In this document: positions 11,018-22,555 of the stretch, in pieces
Layout: each line of letters begins with the position of its first letter
Position numbering within the stretch: the stretch's first letter is position 1
Source: Molossus alvarezi
Lineage: Eukaryota; Chordata; Mammalia; Chiroptera; Molossidae
DNA length: 64,000 bases
Assembly: GCA_037176705.1 (NCBI GenBank)
Contig: CM073887.1
Coordinates: 85,384,348-85,448,347 of the forward strand
Reading direction: 5' to 3'
Notes under the pieces: generated by a model
What the model saw: only the letters and a program-made list of their open reading frames with translations
What the model was told of the DNA's origin: nothing
Databases searched by the model: none
Program-made: the position numbers and the translations under genes

Positions 11018-11224
11018 TTTTTTAAATGTGTTTTTATTGTTCTTAGAGAGGGAGGAAGGGAGAGGGAGAGGTAGAAACACAGATGAGAGAGAAACATCAT
11101 CCATCATCTGCCTTCTGCACATCCCCCACTGGAGATCAAGCCCACAACCTGGGCATGTGCCCTGACTGGGAATTAATCGAACCAGTGACCTCTTGGCTCA
11201 ACCATTGAGCCACACCAGTGAGGC
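11018..11224 (-). mobile_element. VES SINE type B, antisense, old
   Basis: Antisense tail 'tttttattgttcttagagaggga', GA-rich body, and tRNA head ending 'gagccacaccagtgaggcc'. It is diverged, and no clear TSD is left. It lies inside the hAT MITE. Confidence 0.85.
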
Positions 11225-11278
11225 CGAAATTTGATGTTTTACATAATTTTTACATGGCACAAAATATTCTTTTGATTA

Positions 11279-11525
11279 TTTTTAAATTTTAATTTAATTT
11301 TATTGATTCCAGCGAGGAAGGAAGGGGGGGGGAGAGAAAGAGAAAGAGAGAGAGAGAGAGAGAGAGATCAATGTGCACGAGCTATATCAATCAATTGCCT
11401 CTCATATGCACCCTGACCTGGGATTGAATTTGCAACCTAGGTATGTGCCCTGAGTGGGAATGGAACCCACAACCTTCTGGTGCACGGGACAACACTCCAA
11501 CCAACTGAGCCACACTGCCTAGGGC
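11279..11525 (-). mobile_element. VES SINE type B, antisense
   Basis: A 10-bp TSD (tcttttgatt) lies at 11269-11278 and 11526-11535. The tail reads 'attttattgattcc' in antisense, followed by a long GA tract and the tRNA head 'gagccacactgcctagggc'. Confidence 0.88.
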
Positions 11526-11554
11526 TCTTTTGATTTTTAAAAATAATTAAAAGA

Positions 11555-11751
11555 GCCCTGCTGGTGTGGCTTAGTGGACTGAGCATCGTTCCATAGACTG
11601 AGATATCCTGGCTTGATTTCTGGTCAGGGCACATGCCCGGTTGCCTCAATGCCCAGTAGGTGTCATGCAGGAGGCAGCTGATGGATGTTTCTCCCTCACG
11701 TGGATGTTTCCTTTCCTCTCTCTCTAGAAAAATCAATAAAAACAAATTAAG
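11555..11751 (+). mobile_element. VES SINE type B, sense
   Basis: A perfect 16-bp TSD (aaaaataattaaaaga) lies at 11539-11554 and 11752-11767. The head is 'gccctgctggtgtggcttag' and the tail is 'aaaaatcaataaaaac'. It is the third SINE within about 750 bp. Confidence 0.92.
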
Positions 11752-11839
11752 AAAAATAATTAAAAGACATAAAAACCATTCTTTACTCAGGGGTTGTACA
11801 CCTTCTCCTTTTACACCTTCTTTCACCTTCTCTAGATAA

Positions 11840-12130
11840 TTGGATGGCCCACTGACCTCACATCTTTATTGTAATGTCACCTTTGCAGTAGGGGTCTTCC
11901 CTGATCACCTTTTAATTATAGCACCCCCCTCCCCTTCTCTACTTTTTGTTCCTCTATTGGACTTAAAATGATTACATGAATGTTCTTTTATTCATTTGTT
12001 TATTGTTTGGCTATAATGTACATTCTGAAAATTAGAATTTTGGTTTTGGTAAACCACTTAAGCCCAGTGCCTACAAAAGTGCCTAGTGTGTTCTATGTAC
12101 TTAGTAATATCTATACAATGAATACAGTGA
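11840..12130 (+). repeat. LINE L2 3' end, sense
   Basis: 'taatgtcacctttgcagtaggggtcttccctgatcacc', then 'agcccagtgcctacaaaagtgcctagtgtg' and '...tacttagtaatatct', follow the L2 3' end. Ancient and without a frame. Confidence 0.75.
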
Positions 12131-12892
12131 ATCAGGTAGAACCTATGGGAAGAATTACACAACAGGAGATGACAGTAGTCAGGTGGGTAAAGGGCTGGTC
12201 ATATTTTAATAACTCTAGTTCAAGAACACACATGGGCAACAACTTGACCTCACAGTCATGACAAAACTTAGGAAACATCTTTGCGAAGCCAAGGACAAGG
12301 GCATGAAAGTTAAAAGACTGACCTTTTTTTAATAGTCTAAAATTATGAAAGAGAGTGTTCAAATTAAGGAACTCAGCCTAAAAATCCAGTTTAGATAAAA
12401 TTTGTTTTTCCCTAATACCTAGCTGTAAAAGTTTATAGGGAGTATTATATCAGCCACAGATAGAAACTACAGTTGCATTGCCTCTGAGTTGTCGTAGCAG
12501 TAATTTCTTGGTCTTACATTTAATTTTAAAAAAGAAAGGTTTTAAAAAGGGTAGAAAGAGTATGTTAGTGGTTGCCTCACAGGAGCACTGAGGGTTTAAC
12601 AGAGAGGAGAACTTACTTTTCAGGTGGATGGTTTAAATATCATTTAAGGGGAGGCTCCAGAATTTCTGTATGTGAGAGTCTTAGAATGCTAATCTGTTTT
12701 GAAGATGGGGAGGCAGAAGGCTTCTTCTGGATATGTATTTGCATGGCAAACAGTTATTGCTTAGACCAGCCTTGGGAGCTGTGATGGACATCATGGGGAC
12801 CTAAAGCCAATTCAAACCACATTTGGGGTCAGATATAGCCATTTGTATATTTTCTTTCATTTTCAAAAGATTTAAAAAAAATTTTTATTTTT
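12131..12892. other. Single-copy DNA, nothing recognised
   Basis: Short ORFs only, with no coding character, and no repeat I can name. Confidence 0.4.
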
Positions 12893-13141
12893 TTTATTTT
12901 TTATCCTCACCCAAGGATATTTTTCCATTTTTTGTACAGATAGAGTGGGAGGGAGAGAGAGGAAGAGAGAGAGAGAGAGAAACATTGACGTGAATGGACA
13001 CATCGAGTGGCTGCCACCCACACGACCAACCAGGGCCGGGGACAAACTGCAACCGAAGTACGTGCCCTTAGCGGGAACCGAACCCGGGTCTCTCCGGACC
13101 GCAGGCCGACGCTCTAACCGCTGAGCCAAACCGGCCAGGGC
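12893..13141 (-). mobile_element. VES SINE type A, antisense, young
   Basis: Starts 'tttatcctcacccaaggatat' and ends in the antisense head 'gagccaaaccggccagggc'. AT-rich flanks (aaaaaaatttttatt / aaaaaatttttaaaa) give an approximate TSD. CpGs in the head are well kept. Confidence 0.92.
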
Positions 13142-13754
13142 TAAAAAATTTTTAAAATGTAGATTAAAGTATAGAAATTAGAATGTCAGATATCCAATGA
13201 TCCATGTCTGTATTTGTCACACAATGAGGAGCACAGTATGCTAGTTTCTAAAGTGTTTCTTCTCATTTGCTAACAAGGCTGATAAATAAAGTTGTTCTGA
13301 AGTTTTACTGCAGGAAAGTTAGGCAGTAGAAGATGTTCAAAGTGTACAGCTCCTGGAAATGGCCTGTGCCTGGGAATGGGGTCGGAATTGGAGGCCAGTG
13401 TCTCACTTCCTCTTTGACAGGAACTATCACTTATTTTCTGACTCAGAACAAATAGAATTGAGCTGGCAAGTGAAATGCACCCAGAAAGAAGTCTGTTAGT
13501 ACAAATGTAGGAAACACTGCCTGCTGTAGAATGAGGAGGGGCAGTGGAGAGGGTGGCAGCCTTTGGAGGCACCATGTGGAGGAGCCCACCAGCCATTCAG
13601 TGACAGTCAGAGGCCATTTAAAATGTGGCCAAACTGCTGATTGTTGAGGAGATAGACTATATTTGTATATAAGATCAATTCAATTTTTAAATGTCACTTC
13701 AAGACATTTTTAAATATTATGTAGGTCCATTCCATATTGCATTTAATCTTCTAC
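13142..13754. other. Single-copy DNA, nothing recognised
   Basis: No supported gene. A 108-codon minus ORF (13270-13596) has no recognisable motif. Confidence 0.4.
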
Positions 13755-13882
13755 CTTCCAGCTTGACAGCACCTCTGAATAAGATGCTTGATCGTTGTTT
13801 TCTTTCACATGGCTGTGGAGCTACTGTGTAGTGAAGTTTGTAGTATCTGGTAGTAACCTGCCCATTCTGCTCATAGTCATTG
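13755..13882 (-). other. Candidate internal exon (unidentified), minus strand
   Basis: On the minus strand a strong acceptor (a pyrimidine run 'ttttttctgttctttctcag') is followed by 128 nt open in one frame only. The encoded peptide begins NDYEQNGQVTTRYYKLHYTV and has ordinary protein composition. A possible donor, 'ggaag|gtagaag', closes it. The other two frames carry stops. Read phases would be 2 in and 1 out. I do not recognise the protein. It could be an exon of a host gene, a decayed pseudogene, or chance in single-copy DNA; no partner exons were found nearby. Confidence 0.25.
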
Positions 13883-14141
13883 CTGAGAAAGAACAGAAAA
13901 AAGTGGGGTGGGATATGGACTTGAGTACATTTGTATTTCCAGAGTCTTGAGTTGAGATTCTGAATATCTAGAAAAATAGATAAAGTCCTCGGTAGAGATA
14001 TCGGTAAATGCAATTCTTGTTCTTGTGACCATCTTGTTTGGTAATAACAATCTACTAGCAGATGGGAAAATAGTTTCAGATACTATAAACTTTATAGCAC
14101 AGTATACCTCTGCAACCAGGTGAAAGAAAAAAATTGGTATT
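13883..14141. other. Single-copy DNA
   Basis: Flank upstream (minus sense) of the candidate exon. Nothing else is recognised. Confidence 0.4.
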
Positions 14142-14158
14142 AAAAAAAGTCAAGTCCT

Positions 14159-14393
14159 GCCCTGGCTGGTTTGGCTCAGCAGTTAGAACGTTGGCCTGTG
14201 GTCCAGAGAGACCCGGGTTCGGTTCCCGCTAAGGGCATGTATCTCTGTTGCAGTTTGTCCCCGGCCCTGGTTGGGTTATGCAGGTGGCAGCCACTCATTG
14301 TGTCCTTTCACGTCAATGTTTCTCTCTCTTCCTCTCTCTCTTTCCCATTCTCTCTGAACAAAAAAATGAAAAAATGTCCTTGGGTGAGGATAA
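14159..14393 (+). mobile_element. VES SINE type A, sense
   Basis: A 16-bp TSD (aaaaaaagtcaagtcc) lies at 14142-14157 and 14395-14410. It has the full head, body and 'gggtgaggata' tail. It abuts a second, older SINE in the same orientation. Confidence 0.92.
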
Positions 14394-14410
14394 AAAAAAA
14401 AGTCAAGTCC

Positions 14411-14600
14411 AGCCGATGTGGCTTAGTGGTTGAACATCGACCCATGCACCAAGATGTCACCAGTTTGATTCTCAGTCAGGACACATACCCAGGTTGTGGG
14501 CCCAATCCCCAGTGAGGGACATGCAGGAGGTGGCCAGTCGATGTTCTCTCTCCTCGATGTTTCTCTCTCTTCCTCTCTCTCTAAAAATCAATAAAGGGGA
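14411..14600 (+). mobile_element. VES SINE type B, sense
   Basis: Head 'agccgatgtggcttagtgg', body 'gggcccaatccccagtgag', tail 'aaaaatcaataaagg'. It starts directly at the right TSD of the type A SINE, so the younger copy went in at its 5' edge. Confidence 0.9.
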
Positions 14601-15832
14601 AACAAAAAGTTGAATGGCAGATAACTGTAATTAAAATAGTGCCATTGAAATGACACTTTTAGAACAATATAGGTTAAAAGACTTTTGCAAACTTACAAAG
14701 GGAACAAATCCCATTCACAGCATGATTCTATGAGAATTAATTCCAAGTCCTAAACTATTATATTCCAAGGAACACTTAAAATACAGCCCTTTCAATAAAC
14801 TAGAGCCTGCCGGCCTGTGTGGTCTATTCTCCCAGAGAACACATTTTGGCTGTGGGAACATTTCACCAATCTTAGCACTTAGCATAGCTATGTGGCCAAG
14901 ACTGTTATATAGGAAAGAAAGAACACGAATTGGCAGGGGGTGGGGGCTGATGGAGAACGCTACCTGGCACCTTACAAACACAAGACTGGACTGAATTTGA
15001 AAAAACTCTGAGATTTATGTTTTCTTTTCTCTTGACCTAATAAGAAACTTCCCTGTTCCTTTTCGAGGAAATTTGATCAAGCTCAACAAGAGTGACCCCA
15101 CATGGACCCAAATGGAACCTTGGGCAGCTGACTAAATTCCACAGGCAGTTCATCCACCCCTTTCTTCTATTTCGGATGCATGATTTTCCTCCCTAACTGC
15201 CAATTTCAGGAGACTGGGGAAAGTGTTCACTTTTCAGTATGTGTCTGGAGTCCTAGAATATGTCAGTGCTGGATAACACATGTCCCTAATTCTAACTGGT
15301 ACACAATGGCCCTGTTTAACATACATGTGGATGTGAAGATAAATTTCCATTTACTTTACGGGTGCTTCTCACTTATCAGTAAGTCAAGACCATATCCTAA
15401 ATTTTCAACAACACTTTAAAAACTTTTTAATGTTTCTTCCTAATATTAATGTGTTAAGTAAGCAACCATCTTCTAGCACAAACTAAGTGCTTATATCATG
15501 CTGTTTGCTATGTAAAAATTATTACAAAAATGAAAATATATATTATTCTTGCTTAATAGCAGCCTGCAGGCTCAGACAACACACTAATGGGCTAGTTGTT
15601 TAAGATGAAGGTGTTGAATCTTCAGGCTTGAATTGTCTTTATTGTTTTGACTTATTCTAAGCATTTTCTAGGTTATTGCAGATTTTCAGACTCTACCCTT
15701 CCACAGTCCTGGCAGAAAGTGGAGGTTGATCCTGGTATTACATCAGCTTATGAATACTCTGTGCATGCTGTTGCTTTCAGCAAGCAAATGAAGTCCACTT
15801 TCAGACTTGAAAGCAATACCTAATCTCTATGT
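14601..15832. other. Single-copy DNA, nothing recognised
   Basis: 1.2 kb with no ORF of coding character and no clear repeat. It ends in the left TSD of the large L1 composite. Confidence 0.4.
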
Positions 15833-16292
15833 TTATTTAAGAGACCATGCTCTTTTTTTTTAAGCTACTTATTTTTTAAATTTATTTTTTTTATTAATTT
15901 ATTTTTGTTACAGATGTTTCTTTCTCCTTTTCCCCCATTGACACCCTCCTCCCTATCTCTCCCTGCCCCATCCTCAACTTTGTTGTCCATGTCTATTGGT
16001 TATGCGTACATGCATATAAGGTCTGTGGTTTATCTATCCCCCACCTACACCCCTCCTGCTGAGGATTGTCAGTCTGTACCCTGCTTCCAGGTCTCTGGCT
16101 CTACCCTGTCCCTCAGACTGTTATGTTCATTATATTCCACAAATAAGTGAGAACATGTGATATTTGTCTTTCTCTGCTTGGCTTGTTTCACTTAGGATAA
16201 TACTTTCCAGGTCCCCCCATGTCGTCTCAAAGGATAAGAGATCTTTCTTATCTGCATAGTACTCCATTGTGTATATGTACCACTGCATTTTT

Positions 16293-16532
16293 TTTTTTTT
16301 ATCCTCACCCGAGGACATTTTTTGTTCAGGTAGAGTGGGAGGGAGAGCGAGGAAGAGAGAGAGAGAGAGAAACATCGATGTGAAAGGGACACATTGAGTG
16401 GCTGCCACCCGCACGACCAACCAGGGCCGGGGACAAACTGCAACTGAGGTACATGCCCTTAGCGGGAACTGAACCCGGGACTCTCGGGACCGCAGGCCGT
16501 CGCTCTAACCGCTAAGCCAAATCGGCCAGAGC
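16293..16532 (-). mobile_element. VES SINE type A, antisense, in L1 ORF2
   Basis: A perfect 15-bp TSD (taccactgcattttt) lies at 16278-16292 and 16533-16547. The host L1 text rejoins when it is removed. CpG-rich head. Confidence 0.95.
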
Positions 16533-17618
16533 TACCACTGCATTTTTATCCATTCGTCTACTGATGGACACTTGGGCTGTTTCTAGATCTTAGCTATTGT
16601 AAATAGTGCTGCTATGAACATAAGGGTACATATATTCTTTCTGATTGGTGTTTCAGGCTTCCTAGGGTATATTACTAGAAGTGGGATCACTGGGTCAAAT
16701 GGCAGTTCAATTTTTAATTTTTTGAGGTAACACCATAAAGTCTTCCATAGTGGCTGCACCAGTCTGCATTCCCACCAGCAATGTACTACAGTCCCCTTTC
16801 TCCACACCCTCGCCAACACTTGTTGTTTGATGATTTGTTGATGGCGGCCATTCTGACAGGTGTGAGGTGATAACCTCATAGTTGTTTTAATTTGCATCTC
16901 TCTGATGATTAGTGATGTTGAGCATTTCTTCATATGTCTCTTGGCCATTTGTATGTCCTGTTTGGAGAGATGTCGATTTAGCTCCTCTGCCCATTTTCTA
17001 ATTGTGTCCTTTGTCTTTCTTTTGTTGAATTTTATGAGCACTCTATATATTTTGGAAATTAACCCCTTATCTGATGTATCATTGGCAATTATGCTCTCCC
17101 ATACAGTAGGTTGCTTTTTCATCTTGATGGCTGTTTCTTTTGCTGTGCAGAAGCTTTTGAGTTTGATGTAGTCCCATGTGTTCATTTTTTCCTTTGTTTC
17201 TCTTGCCTTAAGGTGTGGTGTCAGTGAAAATTCTGCAGTGTATGATGTCTGAAATTTGGTTGTCTGCATTTTCTTCTAGAAATTTTATAAATTCACGAGT
17301 TACATTTAAGTCTTTGATCCATTTTGAGTTTATTCTTGTGTATGGTGTAAGTTGGTGGTCTAGCTTCATTTTTTTTCAAGTAGCTGTCCAATTTTCCCAA
17401 CACCACTTATTGAAGAGACTGTCTTGACTCCACTGTATGCTCTTGCCACCTTTGTCAAATATTAATTGAGTATATTGTCTTTGGTCAATTTCTGGGTTCT
17501 CTGTTCTATTCCATTGATCTGTCTGCCTGTTCTTGTGCCAGTACCAGGCTGTTTTGATTACAGCTTTGTAGTACAACCTGATATTTCGTATTGTGATCAC
17601 TCCTACTTTGTCCTTCTT

Positions 17619-17863
17619 TTTTTTTTCATCCTTACCCGAGGACATTTTTCCATTTTTTTGTTCAGATAGAGCGGGAGGCAGACAGAAAAGAGAGAGAGAG
17701 AGAATCATCGATGTGAAGGGACACATCGAGTGGCTGCCACCCGCACGAACAACCAGGGCTGGGGACAAAGTGCAACCGAGGTACGTGCCCTTAGCGGGAA
17801 CTGAACCCGGGTCTCTCTGTACCCCAAGTCGACGCTCCAACCGCTGAGCCAAACCGGCCAGGG
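17619..17863 (-). mobile_element. VES SINE type A, antisense, in L1 ORF2
   Basis: A perfect 17-bp TSD (cctactttgtccttctt) lies at 17602-17618 and 17864-17880. The body contains 'acatcgatgtgaagggacacatcgag' in antisense. Confidence 0.95.
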
Positions 17864-18640
17864 CCTACTTTGTCCTTCTTTATCAAGATTGCTGTGGCTA
17901 TTGGGTGTCTTTTTTGGTTTCATATGAACTTTTGAAGTATTTGTTCTAGTTCTATGAAATATGTCGTTGGTATTTTGATGGGGATTGCATTGAATCTATA
18001 GATTGCTTTGGGTAGTATGGACATTTTAATGATGTTAATTCTTCCAATCCATGAACAGGGTATGTGCTTCCACTTTTTTATATCTTCCTCTATTTCTTTT
18101 TTCAATGACCTATAGTTTTCTGCAAATAGGTCCTTTACTTTTTGGTTAAGTTTATTCCTAGGTATCTTAATTTTTTTGGCGTGATGGTAAATGGGATTGC
18201 TTTTTCAGTTTCTCTTTCTGTGAGTTCATCATTGGTGTACACGAATGCCATCGATTTCTTGACGTTAATTTGTATCCTGCTACTTTGCCAAATTCATTTA
18301 TTAAGTCTAGTAGATTTTTGATGGAGTCTTTAGGGTTTTCTATGTATAATATCATGTCATCTGCAAATAATGACAGTTTCACTTCCTCCTTTCCAATTTG
18401 GATCCCTTTTATTTTTTCTTCCTGTCTGATTGCTGTGGCTAAGACTTCCAGTACAATGTTAAATAAGAGTGGCGAAAGTGGACATCCCTGACTTGTTCCT
18501 GTTCTTAATGGAAATGTTTTTAGTTTCTGTCCATTGAGTATGATGTTGGCTGTAGGTCTTTCATATATGGCCTTTATTATGTCTAGATATGATCCCTCTT
18601 TTCCCACATTGCTGAGCATTTTTATCAGAAATGGATGCTG

Positions 18641-18971
18641 GCCCCGGCCAGTTTGGCTCAGCGGTTAGAGCATCGGCCTGTGGTCCGGAGAGACCTGGGT
18701 TCGGTTCCCGCTAAGGGCACGTACTTCGGTTGCAGTTTGTCCCCGGCCCTGGTTGGTCGTGCGGGTGGCAGCCACTCAATGTGTCCCTTCACGTCGATGT
18801 TTCTCTCTCTCTCCCTTCCTCTCTCTCCCTCCCACTCTATCTGTACAAAAAAATGGAAAAATATCCAAGGGTGAGGATAAAAAAAAAAAAGGAAAAGCTA
18901 AGTACAATTGAATTTCCTTTGTCACATCAAAGATCACTGTTATCAAGATAATCCAAGAAAAAAAGAAAAAA
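18641..18971 (+). mobile_element. VES SINE type A with 3' transduced sequence
   Basis: A perfect 14-bp TSD (agaaatggatgctg) lies at 18627-18640 and 18972-18985. Within it are a complete SINE (18641-18890, ending 'gggtgaggata' + A11), then about 60 nt of unrelated sequence (from 'ggaaaagctaagtac' to 'agataatccaag'), then a second A-rich tail. The extra sequence lacks a TTTT Pol III terminator, as expected of a read-through transcript that was retrotransposed with its 3' flank. Confidence 0.88.
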
Positions 18972-20855
18972 AAGAAATGGATGCTGCATTTTGGCGAATG
19001 CTTTTTCAGCATCTATTGATATGATCATGTGGTTTTTATTTTTCATTTTGTTTATGTGGTGTATCACATTTATTGATTTGTGAATATTGTACCAGCCTTG
19101 CATCCCTGGGATGAATCCCACTTGGTCTTGGTGAATAATTTTTTTGATGTATTGCTGGATCCAATTTGCTAATATTTTGTTCAAGATTTTGGCGTCTGTG
19201 TTCATCAGGGATATTGGCCTGTAGTTTTCTTTCTTCGTAGTGTCTTTTTCTGGTTTTGGAATTAGAATTATGCTGGCCTCATAGAACGTGTTTAGAAGTC
19301 TTCCTTCTTCTTGAATTTTTTGAAATAGTTTGAGGAGAATGGGTGTTAGTTTTTTTTTTGAATGTTCGGTAAAACTCCCCTGTGAAGCCATCTGGGCCTG
19401 GGCTTTTGTTTGCTGGGAGAGTCTTGATTACCTCTTCAATTTCCTTAGTTGTTATTGGTCTGTTCAAGTTTTCTATCTCTTCTGGGTCCAGTTTTGGGAG
19501 ACTGTGTGTTTCTAGAAATTTGTCCATTTTGCTTAGATTGTCGAATTTGTTGCCGTATAGTTGTTCATAGTAGTTGTTAACGATCTTTTGTATTTCTGTG
19601 GTGTTGGTTGTTACTTCTCCTCTTTCATTTCGGATTTTGTGCATTTGGGTTCTCTCTCTTTGTTTCTTGGTGAGTCTAGCTAAGGGTCCATCAATCTTGT
19701 TTATCTTTTCGAAAAACCAGCTCTTTGTTTCATTGATCCTTTGAATTTTTTTTTTTTTCTCTATGTCATTTATTTCTGCTCTGATCTTTATTATTTCCTT
19801 CCTTCTACTTGCTCTGGGGTTTTCTTTTTGTTTGCTGTCTAATTCTTTAAGTTGTGAGGTTAGAGAGTCAATTAGAAATTTTTCTTGTTTTTTTGAGGTA
19901 GGCCTGTAGTGCCATGAACTTCCCTCTCAGAACTGCTTTCACTGCATCCCATAGATTTTGTGTTGTTGTGTGTTCATTTTCATTGGTTTCCAGGAAGTTT
20001 TTAATTTCTTCCTTGATCTCCTCGGTGACCCATTCATTGTTTAATAACATGCTATTTAGCCTCCATGTGTTGAAATGTCTTTGCATGTTCTTGTTGCAAT
20101 TGATTTCTAGTTTCATGCCATTGTGATCTGAGAAGATGCTTGATATGATTTCAGTCTTCTTGAACTTGTAGAGATTTAGTTTGTGTCCTATCATGTGGTC
20201 TGTCTTTGAGAATGTCCCATGTGCACTTGAGAAGAATGTGTATTCTGTAGTTTTGGGCTGTAATTCTCTGTAGATATCTATTAAATCCATTTGGTCTAGT
20301 GCTTCATTTAGAGTCTCTGTTTCCTTGCTAATTTTTTGCCTAGAAGATCTATCCAGTTTTGTCAACGGGGTGTTAAAGTCCCCTGCTATGATTGTATTGT
20401 TGTCGATTTCTCTTTGGAAGTCCTCCAGAAGATTTTTAATATATTTTGGTGCGCCTATATTGGGTGCATATATGTTTATCAAGGTTATATCTTCCTTTTG
20501 GATAGATCCTTTCAATATTATGTAGTGGCCTTCTTTGTCTCTAGTTATGGTCTTCATTTTGAAATCTATTTTATCAGATATGTGAATTGCTACCCCAGAT
20601 ATTTTTTGCTTCCCATTTGCTTGGAAAATTTTTTCCCATTCCTTCACTTTCACCCTATGTGAGTCTTTTGTTGTGAGGTGGGTCTCTTGAAAAACAACAT
20701 ATAGATGAGTCATGCTTTCTTACCCAGTCAGCCACTCTGTGTCTTTTTATGGGAGCATTCAATCCATTGACATTCAAGGTGATTATTGATATGTACTTAT
20801 TTATTGCCATTTTTGTTTAGTGTGGTTCTATTTTTCTTTCCATTTCTACTGCTAA

Positions 20856-21732
20856 TTACAGCAGTCCTTTTAAGTTTTCTTGCAGTGCTGGTTTGGTGCT
20901 AATGTATTCCCTTAGCCTTGTTTTTTTCTGGGAAGCTCTTCATTTGACCTTCTATTTTGAACGATAGCCTTACTGGGTAGAGTAGTCTTGGATTCAGATT
21001 CTTGTTTTTCATGACTTTGATTACTTCATGCTATTCCCTTCTGGCCTGTAGTGTTTCTTGTGAGAAGTCAGCTGAGAGCCTTATGGGGTTTCCTTTGTAG
21101 GTAACCAGTTGCTTCTCTCTTGCTGCTTTTAGGATTCTCTCTTTAATTTGTGGCATTTTAATTACTATGTGTCTTGGTGTGGGCCTGTTTGGGTTCTTCT
21201 TACTTGGGACTCTCTGTGCTTCTTGAACCTGAATGCCTTCTTCCTTCACCAAATTAGGGAAGTTCTCTGTCACTATTTTTTTCAATATATTCTCTATCCC
21301 TTGCTCATTTTCTTCTTCTTCGGGGACTCCTATGATGCGAATATTATTACGTTTCCAGTTGTCCCACAGTTCTCTTAAGCTGTCTTCCTGTTTTTTAATC
21401 GTTTTTTCATTTTGTTTTTCTGATTGGTTGATTTTTTCTACCCTGTCTTCTAATTCACTGATCCGGTCCTCAGCTTCCTCTACTCTGCTTTTTAAACCTT
21501 CCAATGTGTTTTTCATTTCTGATATGTCAGTTTTTATCTCTTCTTGATGGTTTTTAATTTCCAATTCGCTTATTTTCAGTGTCTCTATGTCCTTACTCAT
21601 GCTGTTCAGCTTCCTCAAGATCATGGCTCTGAATTCTAGCTCTGTTAACATGCCTAATTGCTCCACCTTGATCTCGTCTTCGTTGGAGGTCTCTTGCTCT
21701 TTCATTTGGCTTCTTTTTCTGTGTTTCACCAT
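20856..21732 (-). pseudogene. L1 ORF1: L1 ORF1, inner copy
   Basis: The family ATG lies at 21730-21732 (MVKHRKRSQMKEQETS). A 237-codon frame (in-frame through 21744-21031) spans the coiled coil (SRVEEAEDRISELEDRVEKI), the RRM, and TPRHIVIKMPQIK. A TGA-type stop or frameshift after QARRE breaks the C-terminal ~55 codons before the stop at 20856. It lacks two residues in 'KIKDKERIL' (reads QIKERIL). The ETSNEDE signature marks the younger subfamily. Confidence 0.88.
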
Positions 21733-22555
21733 TTTGGCTATCACTGTGGGCTTTGGAGCCTGTCAAGTTTTTCCTGTGGTGTTGGTGTTCTGCTGTTTGT
21801 GGCTCCCTCTCCTGTGTTTAGATGAGCGAGGGAGGACCCACGTTAAACACCACTGTCAAGTCTTACTTTCCTGGTTAAAGTTGCTAGCCCAGGAAAGGTA
21901 CTGTTATCCTCTAGCTTTTTGCCTGGAGCCTAGCAGTCGAGATTACTTGATGAGTTTTGGGTTGTCAATTGATTGAAAAACTCCCTCAGGTGCTCAGCAC
22001 AAGGGGATTTCCGAGTGTGGGGCAGATGCTGGTTGTTAATGAGCTTCAATTAGCACTTCAATCCCCCACACGGTGGGGTTGGATCTCCGAGGGAGGGGCT
22101 GCTGCCTCTCCTCAGAGCCCTGGGAATGAGCAATATGGCCACCATCCTGCGTGGCTGCACTCAGCAAAAGCTCTGAGCGCCCTCCAGATCCCGAGTGTCC
22201 CAACACAGTTCCAGTCCAGTCTGCCCTCCCTCTGCCAGAGCCCAAGGTGAGTGGCTGTGGCTTTTTTAGCCTCTGTCCCGGCTCTGCACTGGGGAGCCGC
22301 CTGGGAGTGTAACCGGAGGGTGCCGCTCGAAGCTAAGGCCGCTGCCGAGCTGCTGACCGTGGGCTCCCAGCCCCCGTCTCACACCTTCGCAATCCTACCA
22401 GGATGGAGTCAGTGTCCCTCGTTATATGGTCCTCGCAAGCTGCTTTTCTGTTGCTTTTTCCCATCAATTTGTCTGTGTTATAGTTGTAATTCCACTTTGG
22501 TTCTGGGAGACGGTCTGTGTAGCTTCCGTTCACTCCGCCGCCATTTTGGAATCTT
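21733..22555 (-). promoter_or_regulatory. L1 5' UTR (internal promoter region), inner copy
   Basis: About 0.82 kb between the 5' end (antisense 'ccgccgccattttggaatc', 22535-22552) and the ORF1 ATG. It is richer in CpG than its surroundings. In L1 this region holds the internal Pol II promoter; 'aaaatggcggcggag' at the very start is a YY1-type element (CCATTTTG in antisense). Confidence 0.7.

Larger units (their letters stand above)
16130..20810 (-). pseudogene. L1 ORF2: L1 ORF2 (endonuclease/RT), inner copy, interrupted by three SINEs
   Basis: Starts at the family ATG (20808-20810) and ends at the stop after SLICGI (16130-16132). A 281-codon open stretch (20713-19868) covers most of the endonuclease, including [17 protein letters not shown] and [22 protein letters not shown] parts include [14 protein letters not shown] and [10 protein letters not shown] (about 18460-18340). 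The Cys-rich end lies near 16800. SINEs at 18641-18971, 17619-17863 and 16293-16532 and several stops and frameshifts inactivate it. Confidence 0.9.

Noticed and set aside
14715..14981. 88-codon minus ORF as an exon
   Set aside because: No convincing splice sites and no protein-like motif.
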